Source: Candidatus Nanosynbacter sp. TM7-075 | GTDB lineage: Bacteria > Patescibacteriota > Saccharimonadia > Saccharimonadales > Saccharimonadaceae | Length of the DNA stretch: 64,000 bases | Direction of reading: 5' to 3' | Assembly: GCF_022828255.1 (NCBI RefSeq) | Contig: NZ_JAJQJW010000001.1 | Span: forward strand, 186,001 to 250,000 | Shown here: positions 51,820 through 60,784 of the stretch, piece after piece | How the letters are laid out: the number at the start of each line of letters is the position of its first letter | Numbering within the stretch: the first letter of the stretch is position 1 | Made by a program: the position numbers and the translations under genes | The notes under the pieces: generated by a model | The model's database searches: none | Told to the model about the DNA's origin: nothing | The model's input: only the letters and a program-made list of their open reading frames with translations

Positions 51820-52986
51820 TTACATTTGGCGGCGGCTAGCGATGTAAGCGATAGTAGCTGTAGTTAGTCCACCTAGGCCTAGTGCTGACATGATCGCGTC
51901 ACTTGCACCAGTCTTTGGCAATTCTGGGCTAGGTGTTGGTGTTGAAGGAGTGTTTGGTGTAGGGGTTTCCTGACACTTGCTCAAGTCAGTTGTGTACTTT
52001 GACTCGTTGTACTCTTCCTTCTTGATTTCACGAATCTCTTTTTTCTCGATTACACAGATTTTAATCTTAGCAGGTGCTTCCTTACAATCGTTCGGATTCT
52101 TTGAGTGCTTGCTCTTGTCGAACTCTGATTCCTTAATTTCTGTTGGATATTTCTTAGTATTAAGGTCGCAAACGATCATTTTTGGCTCTGACTTAACCGT
52201 AACAGTTTTTTGACAGTTAGGGTTTTGCCTCTTAACTTCACCAGTTTCTTTGCCGTTTACAGTAATAGTAACTGTGTAGTTGCCTTCTTTTGCGTAAGTG
52301 TATTGAATTTCTGATGAGTTAGTTGTCTTGATGTTGTTATCACCGAAGTTGTATGTGTAGCTGGTGATAGATGCGCCATCCTTAGCAGTTGCCTTAACGC
52401 TGAATTTGAAGGTGTTACGAGAAATTTCAGTTACTTGCAAAGCGTCACATGTTAGAGCAGGCTTTGCTGGAGGTGTTGTTGGGTTACCCCAAACTGGGTT
52501 ACCACAGTCTTTAATCACACCAGTGATAAATGAGCCGTTATTGTCAAACCATGCGTAAATATTGTAGCTCTTAGGTCCGTCAACAAAGCTCTGACCAGTT
52601 GTGTATTGATAGTAGGTATATCCGTTTGAAGTCTTGTAGCTACGTTGTGGCTGAGGCTGACGAGTACCAGCTTTAGACTGTACAGTTATAGCACTTGTAG
52701 CTACAACACGACCGTCAACTGTAATGTTACCATTTGCGTCAACTACACCTTCGCGCATATTTGATCCGCCCTGAACCATAGTCTCAGTAACGTACCACTC
52801 TTTGTATAGTTCTTTAATTTCTGTACGGCTGTATGCTGTTTGCAATTCTGACATAGAATGTGTACCACAGTATACAACGTTAAAACTGTTACAGCCGGCA
52901 GCCTGTGAAGGTGATGCCAACCAGATTCCACCGAGCATAGCAAATCCCAAAGAGATAGCAATGCCGATTTTCTTAAATTTGTTCAT
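51820..52986 (-). CDS. LPxTG-anchored surface protein with PKD domain
   Basis: 388 residues: signal peptide (hydrophobic ~8-28, ends near SQAAGC), an N-terminal ~150-residue region, a PKD-like domain (SITSYTYNFGDNNIK ... YTYAKEGNYTVTITV), two ~33-residue repeats each bounded by cysteines (CDLNTKKYPTEIKESEFDKS; CVIEKKEIREIKKEEYNESK), a Thr/Pro spacer, and LPKTGASD, hydrophobic helix and RRQM. This is a classic sortase substrate. No sortase gene lies in the window. GAGGAG precedes the ATG. Confidence 0.85.
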   Translation of the reverse strand: MNKFKKIGIAISLGFAMLGGIWLASPSQAAGCNSFNVVYCGTHSMSELQTAYSRTEIKELYKEWYVTETMVQGGSNMREGVVDANGNITVDGRVVATSAITVQSKAGTRQPQPQRSYKTSNGYTYYQYTTGQSFVDGPKSYNIYAWFDNNGSFITGVIKDCGNPVWGNPTTPPAKPALTCDALQVTEISRNTFKFSVKATAKDGASITSYTYNFGDNNIKTTNSSEIQYTYAKEGNYTVTITVNGKETGEVKRQNPNCQKTVTVKSEPKMIVCDLNTKKYPTEIKESEFDKSKHSKNPNDCKEAPAKIKICVIEKKEIREIKKEEYNESKYTTDLSKCQETPTPNTPSTPTPSPELPKTGASDAIMSALGLGGLTTATIAYIASRRQM

Positions 52987-53030
52987 AAAAACTCCTCTTT
53001 TCCAGCCCTATCTTCAGGCTTTATGTCCTC

Positions 53031-53059
53031 ATACTAGCACAATCTTTATATTTTGTCAA
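53031..53059 (-). promoter_or_regulatory. Promoter of the PKD surface protein gene
   Basis: Minus strand TTGACA (53059-53054), 17-nt spacer, TAGTAT (53036-53031). A short leader with a Shine-Dalgarno follows, unlike the leaderless neighbours. Confidence 0.7.
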
Positions 53060-53182
53060 TAATAATTTATAAAAATGTTTATGTTTTTTTCGATTGCGCA
53101 GTATTTTTAATAGTCCATCACATATTATACCACTTATGTAATTAAAAACAATATATATTATATTAGAGTAAAAATCATTTGT

Positions 53183-53188
53183 TATAAT
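53183..53188 (+). promoter_or_regulatory. -10 box of the nrnA-like gene (leaderless)
   Basis: TATAAT ends 7 nt before ATG 53196. Confidence 0.7.
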
Positions 53189-53195
53189 AAATAAT

Positions 53196-54176
53196 ATGCT
53201 AGATACAGCTAAACAATTTATCCAATCCGCAAACAATATAGTTATTATTCAAGCCGAAAATCCCGACGGCGACAGCTTGGGCTCAAGCTTGGCGCTGGAA
53301 GAAGTCCTAAGCGACCTAGGGAAGGCTGTTGCTTTATATTGTCCAGTAGATATACCGAAATATCTTCATTATATTCGCGGTTGGGATCGAGTGCAGAACG
53401 ACTTTCCATTTCAAGCCGACGCCGCGATAATTGTCGATACGAGCGCGGACGTGCTTCTCAGTAAGGTATTGGAAACTCCTGGAGCGCGACATTTTCTGGA
53501 AACGCACCCAACTCTGGTTATCGATCATCACACGGTCGAATCTACGCTCAGCTTTGATCATATTATGTTATCAGAAACCGTCGTGGCGACCGGGGAATTG
53601 CTATATAAACTGTTCAAGCATTCCGACTGGAAGATAAACCCTCAGGCGGCCGAAGATTTATTAATAGCTATTATGAGCGATAGCCTGGGTCTTACTACGC
53701 CAAATACCACCGCAGCAACCTTTCGCGTCGCTGGCGAATTAACAGAACTGGGCGCATCCAATGCGAAAATTGAAGAGCGACGACGTGAATTTATGAAAAA
53801 ATCGCCAGAAATTTTGGCGTACAAGGGGAAGTTGATCGAGCGAATCGAATATTTATTAGACAGACAATTAGCGTTGGTGCATGTACCGTTTGAGGAAATC
53901 CAAGCCTACAGCGACGCCTATAACCCTGGAGCGTTGATTGGTGACGAGTTGAAGCTGGTTGAAGGAGTGGCGCTTAGCTGCGTTATTAAAACTTACCCTG
54001 ACGGCAAATTAACTGCGCGCCTAAGGGGTAATTTGCCAATTGCCGACACCGTGGCTGGATATTTCGGTGGCGGCGGCCATCCGTATGCAGCCGGCTTCCG
54101 TGTGTATGAAAGCTATGACGAAATCGTACGGGAATTAGTTACGGCGACAGATCAGGCTCTACAAACAAAATATTGA
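53196..54176 (+). CDS. DHH/DHHA1 phosphoesterase, NrnA-like
   Basis: 326 residues. DHH motifs: NPDGDSLGSSLAL (Asp24, Asp26), IIVDTSADVL and VIDHHTVES; then a DHHA1 domain with RLRGNLPIADTVAGYFGGGG and HPYAAGF. NrnA degrades short RNA oligonucleotides and pAp; related enzymes cut c-di-AMP or pApA. Which substrate applies here cannot be told. Confidence 0.88.
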   Translation: MLDTAKQFIQSANNIVIIQAENPDGDSLGSSLALEEVLSDLGKAVALYCPVDIPKYLHYIRGWDRVQNDFPFQADAAIIVDTSADVLLSKVLETPGARHFLETHPTLVIDHHTVESTLSFDHIMLSETVVATGELLYKLFKHSDWKINPQAAEDLLIAIMSDSLGLTTPNTTAATFRVAGELTELGASNAKIEERRREFMKKSPEILAYKGKLIERIEYLLDRQLALVHVPFEEIQAYSDAYNPGALIGDELKLVEGVALSCVIKTYPDGKLTARLRGNLPIADTVAGYFGGGGHPYAAGFRVYESYDEIVRELVTATDQALQTKY

Positions 54177-54188
54177 TCCACTACGCTA

Positions 54189-55019
54189 TCAATATATACC
54201 TCTCAGGCCTGCTCTATCTAGTTGCTCTATCAAATCATCATTCACATCAAATGCACCCTCAGACCATAGGGGGCCGTTGACCATTCTTCGCACCTCTTCT
54301 ACTCGATCTTGCACACTAGGGTAACTAAACATTATTCTATCATTATATGTAGAATAATCCTGAATCACTTTGCCCACGGCATAAGCTTGCAATTCAGAAC
54401 GGAGATTTGCTTGATCGGATTTAGGGTCTATTTCCGAAACTGGATTCGCAACACAATCATGCGCATGAGATGTCTCGTGACCCAATGTGGCGGTATTAAC
54501 ACATGTCAGTCCACTCTGAGCCACACTAATAACAGGGCGAAGATATACATAAGGGCCCGTCCCGACGTCCCCCATTTCGTAAAAAGTAGTACTACAAAAA
54601 CCGCCAACACCTGTTCTTTTTATTTTTGTGGGCGAATAGATATCTACATAAGTACACATTCTGGCGATACTTTCACTAGCAAAAGTATCGCTTATTCTAT
54701 CTTTTTGCACTGGCATAAGAGATATCTGCCTTCCAGAAACAACAAACTCATTACTCCCAGTAAGTGGTATTATATTTTTATCTGTCCAGTCTGGGTCAGG
54801 ATGACTGCCTCCCAGCTCTTCACCTTCAACAGATTTCATAGGCTCCAGCATTTGAGCCGTATTACATAGTCCTAAGGCTAGATTCCCCAGTTTATCAATT
54901 ATCTCAGGCTCCTCTAAAGCACCTATCAACCTATCTTTCATATACTTTAAAGAATCCAGTGTAATAGGCCTATCGTAGCTGAATATTGGCGGACGACGCA
55001 CCTGCACTTTTTCTCTCAT
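54189..55019 (-). CDS. Putative HExxH metallopeptidase (unrecognised family)
   Basis: 276 residues. HETSH at 181-185 and a downstream acidic residue in LRSELQAYA (Glu209) give the HExxH-(23)-E spacing of gluzincin-like metalloproteases, inside LGHETSHAHDCVA. No signal peptide or membrane helix is seen, so the site of action is unclear. Several cysteines (Cys52, 122, 142, 173, 189). It starts leaderless from a perfect consensus promoter. Peptidase function is inference from the motif. Confidence 0.6.
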   Translation of the reverse strand: MREKVQVRRPPIFSYDRPITLDSLKYMKDRLIGALEEPEIIDKLGNLALGLCNTAQMLEPMKSVEGEELGGSHPDPDWTDKNIIPLTGSNEFVVSGRQISLMPVQKDRISDTFASESIARMCTYVDIYSPTKIKRTGVGGFCSTTFYEMGDVGTGPYVYLRPVISVAQSGLTCVNTATLGHETSHAHDCVANPVSEIDPKSDQANLRSELQAYAVGKVIQDYSTYNDRIMFSYPSVQDRVEEVRRMVNGPLWSEGAFDVNDDLIEQLDRAGLRGIY

Positions 55020-55026
55020 ACTTTTT

Positions 55027-55055
55027 ATTATATATTAAATATCTTATTTTGTCAA
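55027..55055 (-). promoter_or_regulatory. Perfect sigma-70-type promoter, leaderless
   Basis: Minus strand TTGACA (55055-55050), exactly 17 nt, TATAAT (55032-55027), then 7 nt to ATG 55019. Confidence 0.85.
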
Positions 55056-55118
55056 GTACGAGGTCTTATCTGGCGACATAGCTACGACGTCTTAGACCCT
55101 GATAGGACTAGGTTAGAG

Positions 55119-55147
55119 TTGACTTTTTAATATAAGTGTGGTATAAA
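55119..55147 (+). promoter_or_regulatory. Promoter of the 55327 gene
   Basis: TTGACT (55119-55124), 17-nt spacer, TATAAA (55142-55147). The expected start is ~55154, leaving a leader of about 170 nt. Confidence 0.7.
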
Positions 55148-55153
55148 TAACAC

Positions 55154-55318
55154 CAGCTTTTGTTGACAAGTTGAGTAAGTCCTTGTCCGAAAGCGTACTT
55201 TGACAGACAGTTATATACAAGGTGAGTTCTTATTCCTTTTATAAAAAGCAGAAAAGAGGAATGAGATCTCGCCTTGTGACAAAACGTCACTTAACCATCC
55301 AGGGGTGAGAAGACAGGA
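55154..55318 (+). promoter_or_regulatory. Long structured 5' leader RNA
   Basis: The leader holds a GACAAG/CTTGTC hairpin (about 55165-55187), a long stem-loop closed by ACAAGGTGAG (55217-55226) with CTCGCCTTGT (55268-55277), continued inward by TTATTCCTTTT against AAAAGAGGAATGA, and GTGAC/GTCAC (55276-55280 with 55286-55290), which overlaps the end of the long stem by two bases. It fills the 55020-55326 gap. No known riboswitch recognised. Confidence 0.55.
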
Positions 55319-55326
55319 AAGAGATC

Positions 55327-55992
55327 ATGTCTCGACAGGGAAAAGACAACACTCTGAAAATTAGCGGAAAGACTTTTGTCTTCAAGGAGAGCGACATCAA
55401 GCTCTTTCGTAACCTAAAGAATGCCATCGATGGTCTGGATCGCGCATTACAGAAGTCCGGCAAAATTCCAGACTCAGAAAGAAAGACAGTTCTCAACGAT
55501 ATGACCAAGAGATGCCTCTCAGTCATGATTCTCTTGCACGACATCTTGAGTTCTACTCTAGATGTAAAGTGCCACTCTGTTCGCAGAGTGATCAACACTT
55601 CACAAGCAACAGATCAGGGTCTCCTTGCTGCGTTCGTTACAGCAGGATCCACAGGCAGGACTCAGACCTGGTTGAGTCAGGAGATAATGTCGGCCTACGG
55701 TCGCCTTTCACTACACCACGCCAAGATGACGAAACGCCTAAATGGCGCGATCATCTCTGCCTTAAGAAAGGCGACTTGTAGCCTGGAAGGACGTAGAGAG
55801 GAGGTGAATAATCTCGACGACTACCTCGTCGAGATCACTCAACCTGCGCTGCAGGTGAAGGAGAATATCAAGACGCTTCTCGATAATTCCGATCTTCTTC
55901 GACTGGAAGAGCACCAAATCTCCCAGTTGCACAAAATGCTTGGGAGGGTTAAGATCCTCCTAGAGTGGAAGCGTCCCAGTCCCCAGAGCTAG
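55327..55992 (+). CDS. Hypothetical helical protein, atypical composition
   Basis: 221 residues, strongly helical, no membrane segment or signal peptide (MSRQGKDNTLKISGKTFVFK start; TLDVKCHSVRRVINTSQATD; LSLHHAKMTKRLNGAIISAL). No family recognised. Codons favour CTC, ATC, AAG and GAC, GC-richer than neighbours and similar to the 40968 surface gene. GGAAAGAG precedes the ATG. Behind a long structured leader and followed by two hairpins. Confidence 0.6.
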   Translation: MSRQGKDNTLKISGKTFVFKESDIKLFRNLKNAIDGLDRALQKSGKIPDSERKTVLNDMTKRCLSVMILLHDILSSTLDVKCHSVRRVINTSQATDQGLLAAFVTAGSTGRTQTWLSQEIMSAYGRLSLHHAKMTKRLNGAIISALRKATCSLEGRREEVNNLDDYLVEITQPALQVKENIKTLLDNSDLLRLEEHQISQLHKMLGRVKILLEWKRPSPQS

Positions 55993-56010
55993 TCCACACT
56001 AGCTCATCAG

Positions 56011-56056
56011 GAGAAATGGCAGGCGGCGTTTTGTAATAATGCTGTCTGTCATTTCT
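56011..56056 (+). other. Long imperfect hairpin after the 55327 gene
   Basis: GAGAAATGGCAGGCGGC pairs with GCTGTCTGTCATTTCTTC using several G-U pairs around TTTTGTAATAAT. It may be a 3' stabiliser or part of the termination region. Confidence 0.5.
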
Positions 56057-56071
56057 TCCTTGAAATTATTA

Positions 56072-56096
56072 AGTCCCAACTGGGGCTGTTTTTATT
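56072..56096 (+). terminator. Intrinsic terminator before cysS
   Basis: AGTCCC (56072-56077), AACT, GGGGCT (56082-56087), then GTTTTTATT. Confidence 0.75.
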
Positions 56097-56102
56097 ACAA
56101 TT

Positions 56103-56130
56103 TTGAAAACCAGCCAGAGTGCCGTACAAT
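56103..56130 (+). promoter_or_regulatory. Promoter of cysS (leaderless)
   Basis: TTGAAA (56103-56108), 16-nt spacer, TACAAT (56125-56130), 7 nt before ATG 56138. It excludes the longer in-frame start at 56039. Confidence 0.75.
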
Positions 56131-56137
56131 AGAACTA

Positions 56138-57571
56138 ATGATAAAACTCTATAACACGCTCACTAGACGAAAAGATGAACTGAAGCCGCTTGACGGGGAA
56201 ACGGTCAAGTTTTACACCTGTGGTCTAACAGTTTATTCGCAGCCGCACATCGGCAACTGGGTTGGCTATATTTACTGGGATGTGTTGGTGCGATTGCTGC
56301 GCTGGCAAGATATTCCAGTTATTCGAACGCAAAACATCACCGACGTTGGTCATTTGACCAGCGATGATGATAACGGCGAGGACAAAATGGAAAAAGGTGC
56401 GCGCCGTGAAGGGAAGACTGCCTGGGATGTGGCGGAAAGATACATTTCCGTTGCAAATCATGAAGCCTACGACGTGCTGAAATTGATAAAACCTGACTAT
56501 TTGGTGCGGGCGACGGATTATATTCAACAGCAGATTGACTTCGCAAAAGGACTGGACGATAAAGGATTTTTATATAAAATCGACGGCGACGGCATGTATT
56601 TTGATACGTCGCTTTTGAAGGATTACGGAAAATTGGCGCGTCTGGACGTAGCGGGCCTGGAAGCTGGCGCCAGAGTGAGCGTTGAGGGGAAGCGCAATAT
56701 TACTGACTTCGCCGTATGGAAGTTTTCACCAAAAGACGCCAAGCGCGATATGGAGTGGGACAGTCCGTGGGGAGTCGGTTTTCCTGGCTGGCATCTGGAA
56801 TGTTCAACAATTGCCCGTGAAACGCTCGGCGACTCCATTGATATTCACGCTGGCGGGATTGACCATATTCCAGTTCACCACACGAATGAAATTGCCCAGA
56901 GCGAGAGTCTGATTGGGAAGCAATTTTCTCAAATTTGGCTACACAATAATCACATAAAAGTCGACGGTCGAAAAATGAGTAAATCTCTGGGTAATATTAT
57001 TACGCTGAAAGATATTATTTCGCGAGGGTTTAGTCCGATGGCGTTTAAGCTGGCGATTCTCAGCAAACATTACCAGACGGAAGGCAATTTTACCTGGGAA
57101 ATCTTGGAAGCAGCGCAGGCGCGATTGAATCATTGGCGGGATTACGCGGCTCTGAGGCATCAGACTCACGACACACTGGAGGATGACGATGATAAAGATG
57201 AGCAGGACGATTCGGTTTCGTTATTAGCGGGGCGTCAGGCATTGGTCGAGAAATTGAATGATGATTTGGATACTCCAGGCGCACTGGCGTTGATTGATGA
57301 AGTATTTTCAAAGTTGGATCATACGCCGCTTGACAAAATTCATCGACAGAGTTTAGTGCAGTTTATTGATGAAATTGACGAGATTTTAGGGCTGGATTTG
57401 GCTGAGTCTACGCCTGATATTACTGATGATTTGAAGAGGCTGATTATCCAGCGACGTCAAGCACGCGCAGAGAAAAATTGGGAAGAATCCGACAGAATTC
57501 GCGATGAACTTCTTCAGGCTGGCGTTGCCGTTCGTGATACGCCAAGCGGCAGCGTTTGGACATGGAAATAG
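56138..57571 (+). CDS. cysS: Cysteinyl-tRNA synthetase
   Basis: 477 residues from ATG 56138 (MIKLYNTLTRRKDELKPLDG). Class I features: FYTCGLTVYSQPHIGN (HIGH-type and the first zinc Cys), GFPGWHLECSTIA (second Cys), HAGGIDHIPVHHTNEIAQSE (zinc His/Glu region) and KMSKSLGN. Zinc ligands are kept here, unlike in several other proteins of this window. Confidence 0.96.
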   Translation: MIKLYNTLTRRKDELKPLDGETVKFYTCGLTVYSQPHIGNWVGYIYWDVLVRLLRWQDIPVIRTQNITDVGHLTSDDDNGEDKMEKGARREGKTAWDVAERYISVANHEAYDVLKLIKPDYLVRATDYIQQQIDFAKGLDDKGFLYKIDGDGMYFDTSLLKDYGKLARLDVAGLEAGARVSVEGKRNITDFAVWKFSPKDAKRDMEWDSPWGVGFPGWHLECSTIARETLGDSIDIHAGGIDHIPVHHTNEIAQSESLIGKQFSQIWLHNNHIKVDGRKMSKSLGNIITLKDIISRGFSPMAFKLAILSKHYQTEGNFTWEILEAAQARLNHWRDYAALRHQTHDTLEDDDDKDEQDDSVSLLAGRQALVEKLNDDLDTPGALALIDEVFSKLDHTPLDKIHRQSLVQFIDEIDEILGLDLAESTPDITDDLKRLIIQRRQARAEKNWEESDRIRDELLQAGVAVRDTPSGSVWTWK

Positions 57572-57601
57572 CCCGCTGGATTCAACGGGCTATATTTTTT
57601 C
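57567..57601. terminator. Terminator after cysS
   Basis: TAGCCCG pairs with CGGGCTA around CTGGATTCAA and is followed by TATTTTTT. Between convergent genes. Confidence 0.8.
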
Positions 57602-57609
57602 TGCGTCAA

Positions 57610-58743
57610 CTAATCTTCGTTTTTCAATTTCTTAACTAATTTATTAAGCGGTTTTTCGCTCTCAACGCGCTTAGACTTGACCTGTTCCAAGTAATTATCC
57701 AGCAAAACCTTCACAACACCAGCGGCTGGAATAGCAACCAAACCACCCAATAGACCACCAACATACAAACCAATTGTCACCGCGACCAAGACAGTCAGAG
57801 CCGACAACTCAACCTTCTTTGATTGGATAGAAGGAGAGACAAAGTTATTCTCAATCTGCTGGTAAATCACAAAATAAATCGCGTAAATAACGCCAGCTGT
57901 CATATTATTGAAGAACAATAGCAACGATATCAATGCGCCAGCTATCGTTGCGCCAAACATCGGAATTAGCGTCAACACAAACGTCGCCATAACGGTGAGC
58001 ATTGCCAAATTGGAATTTATGACAGGGAATGTCAAACTCAGCACAAACACCACGAAACCTGATAATATCGCATCGATTCCAGAAACCGTCAATTGTCCAG
58101 AAACATATCCCGTAATCACGTTATACATACGACCGACCAGCTTCTTATGACGCTCCATTTTTTCTTCGTCGTTGTATAATCCCCACAAACGCTTCACCCA
58201 AGTTGGACCCTCGAGAAGCATCAGGAATGACAACACCAGCACCAAGAATAACGATCCTAAGAATGACGCCAAAGAACCAACGCTGGACAATAGATTCGTG
58301 CCAACGCTCGTCGCCCAAGACGAAGATTGCTGTTTGATGTTTTCCATCATCGAATCGACCTGTGGGCGCAAATTGTTCTTATCAATAAAATCATTGACGC
58401 CACGCCACTGTGAGCTTGCTTGGTCGATTATACTCGGAATACTCTCGACAAATTTGGCAGATTGTTGGACAATTGGCGGAATAACAAACCAGATCACACA
58501 ACCCAAAAGCAGAACCAGCGTCGTGTACGCCAGTGCCGTGCCGCCTAATCGACTTTTTCCAGGAAGTTTTTTAGCAATTGCCGCAACCGGACGGTTCAAC
58601 GCCAACGCCAAGAACAGGGAAATTCCCAATAAAACCAGCGCGTCCTTTGCGGAATAAATTGCCAGACCAGCCAGACCAAAGCCCATCACGACCAGCCAAA
58701 ATCGCACAAATGTTTTCGTGTCTATCTCTATACGTACTTTCAT
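57610..58743 (-). CDS. AI-2E family transporter (PerM/YdiK-like permease)
   Basis: 377 residues with a cluster of N-terminal helices (FWLVVMGFGLAGLAIYSAKD; ALAYTTLVLLLGCVIWFVIP), a central soluble region and C-terminal helices including IYFVIYQQIENNFVSPSIQS, the family signature. A charged cytoplasmic tail follows. Members export small molecules or ions; the substrate is unknown. It starts 2 nt after the ABC permease stop, so the three genes form one operon. Confidence 0.88.
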   Translation of the reverse strand: MKVRIEIDTKTFVRFWLVVMGFGLAGLAIYSAKDALVLLGISLFLALALNRPVAAIAKKLPGKSRLGGTALAYTTLVLLLGCVIWFVIPPIVQQSAKFVESIPSIIDQASSQWRGVNDFIDKNNLRPQVDSMMENIKQQSSSWATSVGTNLLSSVGSLASFLGSLFLVLVLSFLMLLEGPTWVKRLWGLYNDEEKMERHKKLVGRMYNVITGYVSGQLTVSGIDAILSGFVVFVLSLTFPVINSNLAMLTVMATFVLTLIPMFGATIAGALISLLLFFNNMTAGVIYAIYFVIYQQIENNFVSPSIQSKKVELSALTVLVAVTIGLYVGGLLGGLVAIPAAGVVKVLLDNYLEQVKSKRVESEKPLNKLVKKLKNED

Positions 58744-58745
58744 AA

Positions 58746-59978
58746 TTAAACTTTACCAGCTTTTCGACGTGTCCGCAACGCCGACAGAGATAATTTACTA
58801 TCATAAGACATTGCGCCGTAGCGGAAAACGCGCACCGATAGACACATGACAAACACCGCTGTAGCGACCAAAATTGCCGTACCGAGCAAAGCTTCCCAAA
58901 TTGGCAAATTGCCTATTGCGTTTCGTAACAACAATGGAATCGGCGCGGTGAATGGAAATAGCGACAAGAACTTAACGAAGAAATAATCTGGGAAGGAAAC
59001 AAACGCCGTGATTCCGTAAAATGGACCAATGAATAGCATAATCACAATTCCGAACCACTGGCTGGCTTCTTTGGCGGTCGGCATCATCGCGCCCAAAGTC
59101 ACCAACATTCCCGTAAATAAAGTGAAGCTGGCGGAGAAAATTATGATCGCCAGACCAATTCTCACAGGATCAAATACGAGCGTGCTCAAGTCCAGATTAG
59201 GCAATTGCAATTTCGAGCCAAATGCCAAATAGCCCGCCAAAACCGGCAAAACAATCACCAAAATCTGAATCAAAGCCAGCACCATCAAAGACAGAATTTT
59301 ACCCGTAATCAAAGTGTCGGTTTTAACGGTCGTCAGCAGCATTTCCACCGTGCGATTTTCTTTTTCTTCGGTGGTGCTAATAAGCATTTGATTGCCAAAA
59401 ATACTGATGAGAATGAACAAAATAGCCAAAAACATTCCCGGCACAATCATCTCATTAATGCCGCCGTGTTCTTTTCCGTCCAGATATGTGGTTGATGACA
59501 ATTGGACTTTGTCGCGTAAAATTGCAACTTGCGCTGGACTAATGCCGCTTGCTACCGATTGACTCAATAAACTCTGCGCCACCGCGCCGTATTTTCCGTT
59601 TTGGAATAACCCAACATCTTTACCATAAACTTCAACCTTTTGCTTGCTCAAATCCTTTGGAAAATAAACATAAGCATCAACCTTATTATTTTTTACGTCG
59701 TCAATTCCAGATTCTTTCGATTTGGCAGTTTTGGCTTTAATTGCCGCCAGTATTTCTGGCTTCACCAACTTCGAATCGTCCGTAACCTCCAACGAAAATT
59801 CTTGCTTTTCCAGATTTTTTGACGCTTCAATAGTCGTGCTTTGCGACCAAAACATAATGCCATACAGCACGCCAATCAACAGAGGAAACCCTAATGCCGT
59901 CAACCAAAACGTCGGTTTTTTCAGTGTTCTAAGCGTCTCGAATTTGAAAACCGTCCCCAAATTATGCATTTTACTCAT
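58746..59978 (-). CDS. ABC-2 type exporter permease (NatB/YhaP-like)
   Basis: 410 residues from ATG 59978, which overlaps the ATPase stop (TGATG). One N-terminal membrane helix (TFWLTALGFPLLIGVLYGIM), a large extracytoplasmic domain (~40-175), then five or six C-terminal helices with the EKENRTVEMLLTT coupling segment. This is the layout of the NatB Na+-exporter/ABC-2 family. Works with the ATPase encoded just upstream. Confidence 0.88.
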   Translation of the reverse strand: MSKMHNLGTVFKFETLRTLKKPTFWLTALGFPLLIGVLYGIMFWSQSTTIEASKNLEKQEFSLEVTDDSKLVKPEILAAIKAKTAKSKESGIDDVKNNKVDAYVYFPKDLSKQKVEVYGKDVGLFQNGKYGAVAQSLLSQSVASGISPAQVAILRDKVQLSSTTYLDGKEHGGINEMIVPGMFLAILFILISIFGNQMLISTTEEKENRTVEMLLTTVKTDTLITGKILSLMVLALIQILVIVLPVLAGYLAFGSKLQLPNLDLSTLVFDPVRIGLAIIIFSASFTLFTGMLVTLGAMMPTAKEASQWFGIVIMLFIGPFYGITAFVSFPDYFFVKFLSLFPFTAPIPLLLRNAIGNLPIWEALLGTAILVATAVFVMCLSVRVFRYGAMSYDSKLSLSALRTRRKAGKV

Positions 59979-60720
59979 CACTCAACTCCTTCGCTTCGCC
60001 GCCGTAAACTTGGACAAAAATGTCGTCCATTGAAGCGCCGCCAAATTGACTTTTTACTTCTTCCAACGTGCCGTATGCCGCCGCTTGACCGTCCTTCAAT
60101 AAAATCAAGCGATCGCACAATCTTTCGACTTCCTCCATCTGGTGCGTAACGTAAATAATTGTCGCGCCAGCTTTTCGCTGCTCCTCAATTATATTCATCA
60201 ACAAACGGCGATTCACTGGATCAAAACCTTTGGCGGGCTCGTCCATAATCAGTAGTTCTGGATCGCCCATAATCGTTACGCCAAGCTGAATCTTCTGCTG
60301 TTGTCCGCCAGATAATTTATCAAGTTGTGTATTAGCCTTGTCGCTCAAATTGACACGCTCCAAAAACTTCAGAGAAAAATCCTTAGCTTCTTTACGACTC
60401 AAGCCCTTCAACTGACCAAAGTAAAGCATCACGTCTAAGACTTTTTCTTTTTTATACAAACCGCGCTCCTCAGGAAGGTATCCGAGGCGAATCTGACTTT
60501 CTACCGAATACGGCTTGCCGTTTATCAATAAATCGCCCGCGGTCGGCTGATATAGCCCCAATAATGCACGCAATGTCGTAGTTTTTCCCGAACCATTACT
60601 TCCCAAAAAACCAAAAACTTCGCCGCGAAAAACATCAAAACTCAGATCTTTTATAACAGTTTTATCACCGAAACTCATCTTAAAATGACGAATCTCAACC
60701 ATTTTTTTATTATCTGGCAT
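59971..60720 (-). CDS. ABC transporter ATP-binding protein (NatA-like)
   Basis: 249 residues. Walker A GSNGSGKTT, Q loop YLPEERGLYKKE, signature LSGGQQQKIQL, Walker B LLIMDEPAKGFDP and H loop VTHQMEEVERL. It powers the ABC-2 permease. The GLYKKEKVLD segment is typical of the NatA/EcsA-type group. AAAGGAGG precedes the ATG, and the promoter region is shared divergently with the response regulator. Confidence 0.93.
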   Translation of the reverse strand: MPDNKKMVEIRHFKMSFGDKTVIKDLSFDVFRGEVFGFLGSNGSGKTTTLRALLGLYQPTAGDLLINGKPYSVESQIRLGYLPEERGLYKKEKVLDVMLYFGQLKGLSRKEAKDFSLKFLERVNLSDKANTQLDKLSGGQQQKIQLGVTIMGDPELLIMDEPAKGFDPVNRRLLMNIIEEQRKAGATIIYVTHQMEEVERLCDRLILLKDGQAAAYGTLEEVKSQFGGASMDDIFVQVYGGEAKELSDE

Positions 60721-60771
60721 ATGCCTCCTTTTCTTTAAATAAAATTATAGCACTTAGCGCGGGAAAAAAGA

Positions 60772-60777
60772 TATAAT
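60772..60777 (+). promoter_or_regulatory. -10 box of the two-component operon (leaderless)
   Basis: TATAAT ends 7 nt before ATG 60785. Confidence 0.7.
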
Positions 60778-60784
60778 ATAAAAT

